DNA from: Bradyrhizobium sp. RD5-C2 | Lineage (GTDB): Bacteria > Pseudomonadota > Alphaproteobacteria > Rhizobiales > Xanthobacteraceae | NCBI RefSeq assembly: GCF_019972155.1 | Contig: NZ_BOVL01000001.1 | Coordinates: 62,001-126,000, forward strand | Length of the DNA: 64,000 nt | Direction: 5' to 3' | Part shown: positions 33,823 to 42,211 of the stretch, piece after piece | Layout of the letters: every line of letters starts with the position of its first letter | Numbering within the stretch: position 1 is the stretch's first letter | Notes under the pieces: model-generated | Told to the model about the DNA's origin: nothing | The model's input: only the letters and a program-made list of their open reading frames with translations | Database searches by the model: none | Translations under genes and position numbers: made by a program

Positions 33823-34167
33823 GTGCCCATGATCTACAAAATCACTCCCGCTTCGGCCTGGCGCGAGGCCGAGCGGCAGGGCGTCTACCGGGGCAGTGCG
33901 GACGACCATCGCGACGGCTTCATCCATTTTTCGACCGCCGCCCAAGTGGCCGAGACCGCGCGCAAGCACTATCACGGGCAAACCGGCCTGTTCTTGGTCG
34001 CGGTCGATGCCGATGCGCTCGGCGACGCCTTGCGCTGGGAACGCTCGCGCAATGACGAACTGTTCCCGCATCTCTATGGCGAACTCGACCTCGGCGCGGT
34101 TACCGAAATTCTCAGCCTGCGCGCGCGCTCCGACGGCGGCCACGACGTTCCGGAGCTCAAGCCGTGA
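33823..34167 (+). CDS. DUF952 family protein
   Basis: A 114-residue protein of the DUF952 family: MIYKITPASAWREAERQGVY, DGFIHFSTAAQVAETARKHY and LFPHLYGELDLGAV are typical. Function is unknown, with a proposed relation to glutathione-S-transferase-like or ADP-ribosyl-like folds. GTG at 33823 has GGGAAGG 7 nt upstream; ATG two codons later is also possible. Its stop overlaps the GTG of pyrD by 4 nt, so the two are translationally coupled. Confidence 0.88.
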   Translation: MPMIYKITPASAWREAERQGVYRGSADDHRDGFIHFSTAAQVAETARKHYHGQTGLFLVAVDADALGDALRWERSRNDELFPHLYGELDLGAVTEILSLRARSDGGHDVPELKP

Positions 34168-35261
34168 TCCGCGCCTTCGACGCCTTCTCGCTGCCGCTGC
34201 TGCGCTGGTTCGATCCCGAAGACGCCCATCGCATGGCGATCCAGGGTTTAAAGCTGCTGCCGCCGATCCGGCAGCGGCCGGATGATCCCAAGCTCGCGGT
34301 GCGCGCCTTCGGGCTGAACTTTCCGAATCCGATCGGCATGGCGGCGGGCTTCGACAAGAGCGCCGAGGTGCCCGACGCGCTGCTGCGGCTGGGATTCGGC
34401 TTTGTCGAGATCGGCTCGGTGACGCCGAAGCCGCAGGCCGGCAACCCGCGGCCGCGGCTGTTTCGCCTCGAGCGCGACGAGGCCGTCATCAACCGCATGG
34501 GCTTCAACAATGACGGCGAGGAAGCCGTGCTGCGCCGGCTCGCGGCGCGCGCCAACGGCAGCGGCATCATCGGGGTCAATGTCGGGGCCAACAAGGATTC
34601 GACCGACCGCGTCGCCGATTATGTGAAGCTGATCGAGACCTTTGCCCCGGTCGCGAGCTATTTCACCGTCAACGTCTCCTCGCCGAACACGCCGGGCCTG
34701 CGCAATCTGCAGCAATCGGCGGCGCTCGACGATCTGCTGGCGCGGGTGATCGATACCCGCGAGCGCGTCCGCAAGAACGCCGGCGACTCGCCGGTCCTGC
34801 TGAAGGTCGCGCCGGATCTCAGCCTCGCCGAGCTCGACGATGTCGTGCACATCGCCCGCTCGCGGCGCGTCGACGGCATGATCGTCGCCAACACCACGCT
34901 GGCGCGGCCCACGACCTTGCGCGAGGAGAACCGCGCCAGGGAGCAGGGCGGCCTGTCAGGCCGTCCGCTGTTTCGCCTTTCGACGCGGATGGTCGCCGAG
35001 ACCTATGTCCGCGTCGAAGGCGCATTTCCGTTGATCGGCGTCGGCGGCATCGATAGCGGCGGCGCCGCGCTGACCAAAATCCGCGCTGGGGCCAGCCTGA
35101 TCCAGCTCTATTCCTCGCTGGTCTACAAGGGCATCGGCCTGGTCGACGACATCAAGCGCGATCTGTCCTCGACCCTGCTGCGGACCGGCCGCGACTCGCT
35201 GTCGGAAATCGTCGGGGCCGATGCCGCGACGATTACGGCCGAGGATTGGCCGGTGCGGTAG
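34164..35261 (+). CDS. pyrD: Dihydroorotate dehydrogenase (quinone), class 2
   Basis: A 365-residue class 2 DHODH, the fourth step of pyrimidine synthesis, oxidising dihydroorotate with quinone at the inner membrane. The N-terminal amphipathic helices (FSLPLLRWFDPEDAH) mark the membrane-associated class 2 type; FMN and substrate contacts include NPIGMAAGFDKSAEVPDAL, INRMGFNN, VNVSSPNTPGLR with the catalytic Ser, and LIGVGGIDSGGAA. The start is GTG, overlapping the DUF952 stop. Full length. Confidence 0.97.
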   Translation: MIRAFDAFSLPLLRWFDPEDAHRMAIQGLKLLPPIRQRPDDPKLAVRAFGLNFPNPIGMAAGFDKSAEVPDALLRLGFGFVEIGSVTPKPQAGNPRPRLFRLERDEAVINRMGFNNDGEEAVLRRLAARANGSGIIGVNVGANKDSTDRVADYVKLIETFAPVASYFTVNVSSPNTPGLRNLQQSAALDDLLARVIDTRERVRKNAGDSPVLLKVAPDLSLAELDDVVHIARSRRVDGMIVANTTLARPTTLREENRAREQGGLSGRPLFRLSTRMVAETYVRVEGAFPLIGVGGIDSGGAALTKIRAGASLIQLYSSLVYKGIGLVDDIKRDLSSTLLRTGRDSLSEIVGADAATITAEDWPVR

Positions 35262-35270
35262 TGTTCTTAC

Positions 35271-35456
35271 CTCGCCCCGCTTGCGGGGGGAGGCGTAGGC
35301 CGCCTTCGGCGGCCGTTTAGAAAGCCGAAGCAGAGCTTCGGCTGCGTCGCATCGCAGATGCGATCCGGGCGAGGGGGACTCTCCGCGTATCGGCTCTTAC
35401 CATTGCGCGGGAGACAGCCCCTCACCCCAACCCTCTCCCCGCAAGAGCGGGGCGAG
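35271..35456. repeat. Composite intergenic palindromic repeat
   Basis: Outer arms CTCGCCCCGCTTGCGGGG (35271-35288) and CCCCGCAAGAGCGGGGCGAG (35437-35456) pair with small differences; internal palindromes (GCCGCCTTCGGCGGC, CCGAAGCAGAGCTTCGG, CGCATCGCAGATGCG) lie between. It separates the convergent pyrD and MATE genes. Confidence 0.8.
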
Positions 35457-35481
35457 GGAGCAGAGCATCGCTCCATCCGGG

Positions 35482-36813
35482 CTACGCAGCTACGATTTTG
35501 AACGTCTTCCTCAGCAGCGCCGGATAGCGCAGGCCTTGCAGGCCGCCGCGCGCGACGTAGAAGCCGATCAGCGCAATCCAGAGACCGGTGTTGCCGAATC
35601 CGCTGAGCGCCCACCAGGTGGCGAGGAAGATCGCGAGCGAGGCCAGCATCAAATTGCGCATCTCGCGCGCCCAGGTCGCGCCGACATAGATGCCGTCGAA
35701 GCCGAACGCGAACACGCCGGGCAGAGGTGCCAGGATCACGAACACCAGGAACTCGCGCGCTGAGCTGCGCACGTCCTCGCTGGTCGTCATCAGATTGATC
35801 AGCGCCGGCCCAAACAGCGCGAACAGCACCGAGACGACCAGCGCGAAGCCTATGCCCCACAGCAGCACCAGCCGGGTTGAATCGGCAAAGCCGCGCGCGT
35901 CGCGGGCGCCGAAGGCGCGGCCGCAGAGCTGTTGCGCGGCGTTGGCGAGGCCGTCGAGGAAGAAGGCGCTCACCAGCAGGAAATTGTTCAGCACCGAATT
36001 CGCCGCCAGCGTGACGTCGCCTTCGCGCGCGCCCTTGGCGGTGAAGAACAGAAACACGACGATCAGCGCCGCGGTGCGGACCATGATGTCGCGGTTGACG
36101 GCCAGCATGCGCATCAGCTTGGCGCGGTCGAACAGCGTCGCCGCGGGAACTGCAAAGCCGCCCTGCGAGATCCGCCATGCCACCACGATGCCGACAGCGA
36201 AGCCACTGGTCTCGGCGAGCACCGCGGCGATCGCGGCCCCGGCGATGCCGGCGCCGTAGACCTGCACCAGCAGCACGGTGGCCGCCATGTTGATCAAATT
36301 GATCACGATCTGTAGCACCAGCGCAAGATTGGCGCGCGCCTGGCCGACCAGCCAGCCCAGGATGACGTAATTGGCGAGCGCCAGCGGCGCCGACCAGATC
36401 CGGATCATGAAATAGCTCTTGGCCGCGCGCGTGACGCCCTCGCTGCCGCCCATCAGCTGGAATGTGACTGCGGCCAGCGGCACCTGCAGCGCGATCAGTG
36501 CAATGCCGATCAGGCCGGCGACGATGAAGCCGCGCACCAGGATTGCGGCATATTCCTGCGGCTCGCCCGCGCCCTGCGCCTGCGCGGTGAAGGCCAGCGT
36601 GCTCATGCGCAGGAAGGCGAACAGCCAGAACAGGCAGTCGAAGATCACCGAGGCCATCGCCACTCCGCCGAGCAGCGCGGCATCGTCGAGCCGGCCGATC
36701 GCCGTGGTCGAGACGATGCCGATCAGCGGCGTGGTCAGGTTGGCGACCATCGCGGGACCGGCGATGGCGAACACCTGGCGGGTCGTGATCTTCGGGTGAA
36801 TGGGTGCGTGCAT
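35482..36813 (-). CDS. MATE family (DinF-like) efflux transporter
   Basis: A 443-residue membrane protein with 12 predicted helices. MATE features include the N-terminal IAGPAMVANLTTPLIGIVSTTAIG, GWLVGQARANLALVLQI, and the second-half FFLDGLANAAQQLCGRAFGARD, as in DinF-like members. It should export cationic or organic compounds by Na+ or H+ antiport. Apparently monocistronic, convergent with pyrD across the composite repeat. Length is normal. Confidence 0.94.
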   Translation of the reverse strand: MHAPIHPKITTRQVFAIAGPAMVANLTTPLIGIVSTTAIGRLDDAALLGGVAMASVIFDCLFWLFAFLRMSTLAFTAQAQGAGEPQEYAAILVRGFIVAGLIGIALIALQVPLAAVTFQLMGGSEGVTRAAKSYFMIRIWSAPLALANYVILGWLVGQARANLALVLQIVINLINMAATVLLVQVYGAGIAGAAIAAVLAETSGFAVGIVVAWRISQGGFAVPAATLFDRAKLMRMLAVNRDIMVRTAALIVVFLFFTAKGAREGDVTLAANSVLNNFLLVSAFFLDGLANAAQQLCGRAFGARDARGFADSTRLVLLWGIGFALVVSVLFALFGPALINLMTTSEDVRSSAREFLVFVILAPLPGVFAFGFDGIYVGATWAREMRNLMLASLAIFLATWWALSGFGNTGLWIALIGFYVARGGLQGLRYPALLRKTFKIVAA

Positions 36814-36932
36814 GGTTACAGTTGCAAGGAATATGCGCTTCTATCGCGACATCCGTCGCGCGACCATGCCCGAATTGTCCTCAGAGCAATGCGGTGGCGG
36901 AGGGGCGGAGTAACTTGCAGGCAATTGCGTGG

Positions 36933-37667
36933 TCAGAACACCACGACCATGCCGTCGCTCGCCGCCGTGTAGGGCAGGTCGTCGACGCGGCCGAGCATGT
37001 CGTCGCTCATATGGGTCAGCACCACGCGCCTGGCGTTGATGGCCGGCAAATGCGCCTCCAGCGTCTTCAGGCTGAGATGGTTCCTGACCATTCTGTCGTA
37101 AGTATAGGCTTCGGCAATGAAGAGGTCGGCGTTTTGCGCGGCCGGGATCAACGCATCGGTCCACTCGGTGTCGGCGCTGTAGGTGACGACGCGGCCTTCG
37201 GCCTCGACGCGATAGGCCAGAAACGGCCCGCCCGATTCGCCATGCACGACAGGATAGGGCGTCACGGTCACCTCGCCGAAGCTGCGCCGCTCCTGCGGTG
37301 CGAGCGTGACGACGGACAGATCGAAGCGCTGTTTGGTCTTGGAGGAATGCTCGAACATCACCTCCATCACCTCAGGCAGCTTCGTTTCGATGCCTTGCGG
37401 CCCGGCGATCACCAGCGGCCGGGTGCGGCGGGAGAATTGCGCGTCGAGCAGGAAGAACGGCAGGCCGGCGAAATGATCGCCATGGAAATGCGTGATCAGG
37501 ATCAGGTCGATCGCGTCGCGGTCGATCTCGAGCGGCTTCAGCGCCGGCAGCGACGACGCGCCGCAGTCGATCAGGAAATTGACGCGCTCGCCGCTGACAT
37601 GGAAGCAGGTGTTGAAGCGGCCTCCGGAGCCGAACGCATCGCCGCAGCCGACAAATTGCAATTGCAT
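36933..37667 (-). CDS. Metallo-beta-lactamase-fold hydrolase (RNase Z-like)
   Basis: A 244-residue MBL-fold enzyme. The metal motif is THFHGDHFAGLPFF; other ligands are in YPVVHGE, SADTEWTD and the C-terminal LTHMSDDM. The RNase Z/phosphodiesterase-like layout lacks the exosite arm of true RNase Z, so it is more likely a related phosphodiesterase or hydrolase. It starts 22 nt after the DUF6460-type gene ends, on the same strand, so co-transcription is likely. Confidence 0.9.
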   Translation of the reverse strand: MQLQFVGCGDAFGSGGRFNTCFHVSGERVNFLIDCGASSLPALKPLEIDRDAIDLILITHFHGDHFAGLPFFLLDAQFSRRTRPLVIAGPQGIETKLPEVMEVMFEHSSKTKQRFDLSVVTLAPQERRSFGEVTVTPYPVVHGESGGPFLAYRVEAEGRVVTYSADTEWTDALIPAAQNADLFIAEAYTYDRMVRNHLSLKTLEAHLPAINARRVVLTHMSDDMLGRVDDLPYTAASDGMVVVF

Positions 37668-37689
37668 CGGCTGCGAGCTTTCCCTGGGA

Positions 37690-38001
37690 TCAGCGGCCGC
37701 GTGGCGCGCCGAACAGCCGCGACAACAGCCAGATCGGGACCACGATCACGGCGCCGAGCAGGAAGTAGCGCCACGCCCAGTTGATCGCATCGAAGCCGAA
37801 ATCCCAGATGGTCTGGAACAGCCTGCGGACGCTGTTGAGGATATTCCACGGGTCGAGGCCGATCGCGGCGAGCACCACGCCGACCAGGATCGAGAGCAAG
37901 ATCAGCCGGAACGCCACCGAGAGCGGCGATCCGCCGAGAAAGCGGTACAGGCCGTCACTCTGGCTCTGGCCGGCCGGCAAGTCCCGGATGTTGTCTGGCA
38001 T
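37690..38001 (-). CDS. DUF6460-like small membrane protein
   Basis: A 103-residue protein with two membrane segments (about 30-52, VAFRLILLSILVGVVLAAIG, and 73-95, YFLLGAVIVVPIWLLSRL). The intervening DPWNILNSVRRLFQTIWDFGF is typical of a family found in Bradyrhizobium relatives (DUF6460-like). Function unknown. ATG at 38001 follows GGGAGA. It precedes the MBL hydrolase and follows the DNA ligase gene on the same strand, 96 nt away. Confidence 0.75.
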   Translation of the reverse strand: MPDNIRDLPAGQSQSDGLYRFLGGSPLSVAFRLILLSILVGVVLAAIGLDPWNILNSVRRLFQTIWDFGFDAINWAWRYFLLGAVIVVPIWLLSRLFGAPRGR

Positions 38002-38097
38002 TGCTATCTCCCGCGGAATCGCCCGCATTATAGGTCACGGCGCAGCACATGGGAAACCCGTGAGCCGCGATCAATGGCTGCCCTGCGCGCTGCGGGT

Positions 38098-39750
38098 TTA
38101 ACTTCCTGTCATGGAGATTAGCATCCGTTCAAGTGTCTCCAGCCGGTCGGCCTCGCGCGGCGGCTTGTCCCAGCGCAGGCGACTGATCCGGGGAAAGCGC
38201 ATCGCGACGCCGGATTTGTGACGCGGCGAGCGCTGCAAGCCCTCGAAGGCGACTTCCAGCACCAGCCCCTGATCCGGCTCGTGCACGACATGCCGCACCG
38301 GGCCGAACTTCTCGGTGGTGTTGCGGCGGACGAAGCGATCGATCTGCAACAGCTCCTCGTCGGTGAAGCCGAAATAGGCCTTGCCGACCGGCACCAGCTC
38401 GTCGCCGGCCTCGCCACGGGTCCAGACCCCGAACGTGTAGTCGGAGTAATAGGACGAGCGCTTGCCGTGGCCGCGCTGGGCATACATCAGCACCGCGTCG
38501 ATGATGTGCGGATCGCGCTTCCACTTCCACCACGGGCCCTTCGGTCGCCCGGGCAGATAGGGCGCGTCGCGCCGCTTCAGCATCACGCCTTCGACCGCGT
38601 CGGCATCGTCGCCGGCGCCCGCGCTCTTCGGATCGGCGCGCGCCGCGGCCAGTTCTTGCCAGCTCGCGAACGGGACCGTCGGCGACAGATCGATCCGCGG
38701 ATCGTTCAGCCTGGCGACGAAGGCTTCGAGTTGCGCGCGGCGTTCGGTGAGGGGCAGCTCGCGCAAATCGTTCTCGCCGTCGCCGAGCAGGTCGTAGGCG
38801 CGCAGGTGGATCGGAAACTCCTTGATCAGCTTCGGTGAGACCACCTTGCGGTTCAGCCGCTGCTGCAACACGTTGAAGGTCTGCACGCGGCCGTCGCGCA
38901 GCACCAGCAATTCGCCGTCGATCGCGCCGGGAAGATGCAGCGACGGCACGAGGTCGGGAAAGCTGCCGGTGATGTCCTCGCCGGTGCGCGAATAGAGCCG
39001 CGCCTGGATGTGGCCGCGCGTGTCGTGGCCGGCCACAGCCTGCACGCGGATGCCGTCCCACTTCCATTCCGCGCTGAAATCGGCAGCGTCGAGATTGGCG
39101 AAATCGCCATCCTCGATCGCATGCGCCAGCATTACCGGGCGGAACGGCGTCGGGTCGCTATTGACCGGCTTGTCGCCGCGCCCTTCGAGCCAGGCGAACA
39201 ATTCGAGATAGGGCGGCGACAGGCCCGGCCACATCAGCTCGATCTCGTGCGGGTCCTTGTCGCCGAGCGCCGCCGCTGCGGTCTTCGCCAGCCGCGCCGA
39301 GATCCCGATCCGCATCGCGCCGGTGACGAGCTTCAAGAGCGCCCAGCGTCCGGTCTCGTCGAGCTCGTCCAGCCAGCGCGCCAGTTGCGCCGGCAGCTCG
39401 GCCTTGCCGAGCGTGCGCAGCGTGGTGACGACGTCGGTGAGGGTGGGAGGCGGCGGGTTGTTGTGGCCCGGCAGCTCCGCCTTCGGCCACATCAGCGCGA
39501 CGGTCTCAGAGAGATCGCCGACATAATCATAGGAGTAGCCGAACAGCACCGGGTCGGTGCGTTCGGTGATCAGGTCGCGGATCAAGCCCGGCTTGGCGTG
39601 CTTGAACGACAGCGCGCCGGTCAGCGCCGCCAGCGCGTAGCCGCGGTCGGGATCCTCGGTCTCACGGAAATAGGCAACCAGCAGCTTGATCTTGTTGTTG
39701 CGGCCCGGCTCGTAGGCGAGGCGGTCGAGCAGCTTGGCAAAGCGATTCAT
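38098..39750 (-). CDS. ATP-dependent DNA ligase (Lhr-Lig-Exo-Pe cassette)
   Basis: A 550-residue ATP-dependent DNA ligase. The adenylated lysine is K230 in EWKWDG (KxDG motif); later motifs include IDGELLVLRDGRVQTF, EGVMLKRRDAPYLPG and WWKWKRDPH. An N-terminal DNA-binding domain (1-200) precedes the nucleotidyltransferase and OB domains, as in the ligases encoded with an MBL exonuclease. The start overlaps the stop of the exonuclease gene by 4 nt. In Pseudomonas putida, homologous Lhr, Lig, Exo and Pe genes form one operon linked to DNA crosslink repair; here Lhr and Pe lie at 43.7-47.0 kb. Confidence 0.95.
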   Translation of the reverse strand: MNRFAKLLDRLAYEPGRNNKIKLLVAYFRETEDPDRGYALAALTGALSFKHAKPGLIRDLITERTDPVLFGYSYDYVGDLSETVALMWPKAELPGHNNPPPPTLTDVVTTLRTLGKAELPAQLARWLDELDETGRWALLKLVTGAMRIGISARLAKTAAAALGDKDPHEIELMWPGLSPPYLELFAWLEGRGDKPVNSDPTPFRPVMLAHAIEDGDFANLDAADFSAEWKWDGIRVQAVAGHDTRGHIQARLYSRTGEDITGSFPDLVPSLHLPGAIDGELLVLRDGRVQTFNVLQQRLNRKVVSPKLIKEFPIHLRAYDLLGDGENDLRELPLTERRAQLEAFVARLNDPRIDLSPTVPFASWQELAAARADPKSAGAGDDADAVEGVMLKRRDAPYLPGRPKGPWWKWKRDPHIIDAVLMYAQRGHGKRSSYYSDYTFGVWTRGEAGDELVPVGKAYFGFTDEELLQIDRFVRRNTTEKFGPVRHVVHEPDQGLVLEVAFEGLQRSPRHKSGVAMRFPRISRLRWDKPPREADRLETLERMLISMTGS

Positions 39751-40826
39751 GGCTTCTTGGTCTCGCCGACGGGCTGGCCTTCGCCGTTGGGCTCCGCCTC
39801 GCCGTTGACCGCTGCCGTCTCGCTCTCATCCTCATCGCCATAGCCGACCAGATCGAGCGGTCGCGCCGCAAGGCCCTTGCTCTTGCACCAATGCACCAGC
39901 GCATCTTCCTGGCCGTGGGTGACCCAGATCTCGCCTGCTCCGGTGGCGGCGATCGTCGCCGTCAGCCCGTCCCAGTCGGCATGATCCGAGATCACCAGCG
40001 GCAGCTCGATGCCGCCCTGCCGCGCCCGGGCGCGCACCCGCATCCAGCCCGACGCAAAAGCCGTGACCGGATCGGGAAAGCGCCGGGTCCAGACGTCTGA
40101 TGTCGCGCTCGGCGGTGCCAGCGTGATGGTGCCGGCGAGTTCGGCCTTCTTCATGCCGCGCGCGGGCCGGAGCTCGCCGAGCGGAATGCCGCGTTCCTGA
40201 TAGTAATAGGTGATCTTCTCCATCGCGCCATGCAGATAGATCGGCGCGTCGTAACCGGCCTCGCGCAGCAGCGCGATGACGCGTTGCGCCTTGCCGAGCG
40301 AATAGGCGCCGACCAGATGCGCCCGCTCCGGAAACAGTTTTGCGGAGGCCAGCAGTTTCTTCACCTCATCGGCGGCATCGCCATGGCGAAACACCGGAAG
40401 ACCAAAAGTCGCCTCCGTGATGAAGACATCGCAGGGCACGAGATCGAACGGCGCGCAGGTCGGGTCGCGCGCGTCCTTATAGTCGCCGGAAGCGACGATG
40501 CGGGTGTCCTTGCATGTGACCGATATCTGGGCGGAGCCCAACACGTGCCCGGCAGGATAAAACGTCACCGTGACGTCGCCGAGCCTGATCTCCTCGCCGT
40601 AAGCGACCGCCTGCACTGAGCCGGCGAAATTCTCGCCGTAGCGCAGCCGCATCATATCGAGCGTTTCCCGGGTGGCGAGAACCGCGCCATGCCCCGGCCG
40701 CGCGTGGTCGGAATGGCCGTGCGTGATCAGTGCCCGCTCGACCGGCCTGACAGGATCGATGTGGAAGCCACCGGGCTTGCAGCAAAGCCCGGCCGGGACG
40801 GGCATCAGGATATCTTGCGGGCGCAT
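39747..40826 (-). CDS. Ligase-associated MBL/beta-CASP DNA exonuclease
   Basis: A 359-residue metallo-beta-lactamase/beta-CASP nuclease. The metal site is ITHGHSDHARPGH; further motifs are YPAGHVLGSAQI, SGDYKDARDP and SDHADWDG. These are the signature of the 'ligase-associated DNA exonuclease' that partners the ATP-dependent ligase. ATG at 40826 was chosen because translation further upstream runs through a repeat. The stop overlaps the ligase start (ATGA), so both are co-translated. Confidence 0.95.
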   Translation of the reverse strand: MRPQDILMPVPAGLCCKPGGFHIDPVRPVERALITHGHSDHARPGHGAVLATRETLDMMRLRYGENFAGSVQAVAYGEEIRLGDVTVTFYPAGHVLGSAQISVTCKDTRIVASGDYKDARDPTCAPFDLVPCDVFITEATFGLPVFRHGDAADEVKKLLASAKLFPERAHLVGAYSLGKAQRVIALLREAGYDAPIYLHGAMEKITYYYQERGIPLGELRPARGMKKAELAGTITLAPPSATSDVWTRRFPDPVTAFASGWMRVRARARQGGIELPLVISDHADWDGLTATIAATGAGEIWVTHGQEDALVHWCKSKGLAARPLDLVGYGDEDESETAAVNGEAEPNGEGQPVGETKKP

Positions 40827-40861
40827 TGTCCCTATATAGGCGCTCTCTCCGCGATGTTTAG

Positions 40862-40925
40862 CCGTCATGCGCGGGCTTGACCCGCGCATCCATCTCCGGA
40901 AAGAGTTCGTGCTTTGATGGATGGC
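40862..40925. repeat. Small palindromic repeat (GTCATGCGCGGGC type)
   Basis: GCGCGGGCTTGACCCGCGC forms an 8-bp hairpin, followed by ATCCATC ... GATGGAT. It lies between the divergent exonuclease and methyltransferase genes, so it may also overlap their promoters. Confidence 0.65.
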
Positions 40926-40959
40926 CGGACCCCGGCCCAGATGGTTCCTTAGAAAGCGA

Positions 40960-41886
40960 ATGGCCCCCCGCCTGTTTCTGTCCTCCGGCGACCTCGTTGC
41001 CGACCGCCGCTACGAGTTCGCGCGCGACCTGCAGTTGAAGGGCGATCTGCCGGCTGCCGCCGATCTGCTCGAACAGGCCATCGAGCTGGTGCCGCAATTC
41101 CCGTCGGCCTGGTACACGCTGGGCAAGGTCCGCCTCGAGCTCGGCCAGCGTGAAGCCGCGATCGCAGCCTTCCGCGCCGCGCGCGACGCCGATCCGGAGG
41201 ACCGCCATGGCGCCGGCCTGCATTTGATGCAGCTCGGCGTCGAGGCCGTCAGCGCGATGCCGCCGGGCTATGTGCAGACGTTGTTCGATCAATATGCGCC
41301 GCGCTTCGAGGCCGCGCTGGTCGGCGATCTCGGCTATCGCGGCCCGGCGCTGCTGTTCAAGGCGGTGCTGTCGGTGCGCGCCTCTGCGAAGAAGCCGGCG
41401 TTCTTCAAGCGCGCGATCGATCTCGGCTGCGGCACCGGCCTCGCGGCCGCTGCGTTCGCTGATCACGTCGATCGATTCATCGGTATCGACCTGTCGCCGC
41501 GCATGATCGACAAGTCGCGTGCCACCGGGCTTTATGCCGAGCTCGAGGTCGACGACATGCTGAAGGGCATTTCCGGCAAGCCGGATGCCAGCGCCGAATT
41601 GATCCTCGCGGCCGACGCGATGGTCTATGTCGCCGATCTCGCGCCGGTGCTCGCTGAAGCCGCGCGTGTGCTGGTCGGGGGCGGCGTGCTCGCCTTCACG
41701 ACCGAGACCCATGGCGGCGAGGGCGTCATCCTCGGCGAAGGGCTGCGCTACGCCCACAGCGCAGCTTGCGTGCGCGCCTCCGTCGCCGCCGCGGGGCTGA
41801 CGCTGGCCCTGCTCGATGATCTCTCGGCGCGCAACGAAGACAACATCCCGGCGCCCGGGCTCGTCGCCGTCGCCGTCAAGCCGTGA
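40960..41886 (+). CDS. TPR-containing class I SAM-dependent methyltransferase
   Basis: A 308-residue protein. Two TPR-like helices occupy about 15-85 (ARDLQLKGDLPAAADLLEQA and FPSAWYTLGKVRLELGQREA), followed by a Rossmann methyltransferase: AIDLGCGTGLAAAAF (motif I), FIGIDLSPRMIDKS and AELILAADAMVYVADL. The substrate is unknown. ATG at 40960 is preferred to an upstream in-frame ATG at 40921, which lies inside the repeat. It is divergent from the exonuclease gene. Confidence 0.9.
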   Translation: MAPRLFLSSGDLVADRRYEFARDLQLKGDLPAAADLLEQAIELVPQFPSAWYTLGKVRLELGQREAAIAAFRAARDADPEDRHGAGLHLMQLGVEAVSAMPPGYVQTLFDQYAPRFEAALVGDLGYRGPALLFKAVLSVRASAKKPAFFKRAIDLGCGTGLAAAAFADHVDRFIGIDLSPRMIDKSRATGLYAELEVDDMLKGISGKPDASAELILAADAMVYVADLAPVLAEAARVLVGGGVLAFTTETHGGEGVILGEGLRYAHSAACVRASVAAAGLTLALLDDLSARNEDNIPAPGLVAVAVKP

Positions 41887-42211
41887 GGCGCTTACCCTCC
41901 CCTGGAGGGGGAGGGTCGGTTCGCATGAAGCGCAGCGAAATGCGAAGCGGGGTGGGGTGATCTCTCAACACGGGCAGCGTTGTTCGCGGAAAGACCGTCA
42001 CCCCACCCCGCCTCACATCTCGCTACGCTCAATGTGAGTCGACCCCCCCTCCAGGGGAGGGTGAAGCCGCGATCCCATACATCGCTCTCTCAAACTTGAG
42101 TCTACACGCTACGCATTTGCCGTGACGCGGCAATGCGTCGCAAAGCGGTGACTTCGCGCTTGCCCGGCGCAGGGCGGAATGCGAGAGCTTTTCGCCTCAG
42201 GGAGAGAACCA
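41887..42211. other. Intergenic region with bipartite repeat
   Basis: These 325 nt hold the 175-nt bipartite repeat (41890-42063) and, after it, about 148 nt leading to the binding-protein gene, in which I see no clear promoter motif. Confidence 0.5.
41890..42063. repeat. Bipartite palindromic repeat, copy 1
   Basis: Ends CCCTCCCCTGGAGGGGGAGG and CCCTCCAGGGGAGGG are each palindromic and pair with each other; inner arms GGGGTGGGGTGA and TCACCCCACCCC also pair. A second copy of the same size lies at 47013-47188. It begins 3 nt after the methyltransferase stop. Confidence 0.88.

Noticed and set aside
36285..36310. TTGATCAAATTGATC, resembling a FixK box
   Set aside because: The spacing does not fit TTGAT-N4-ATCAA and it lies inside the MATE coding sequence.
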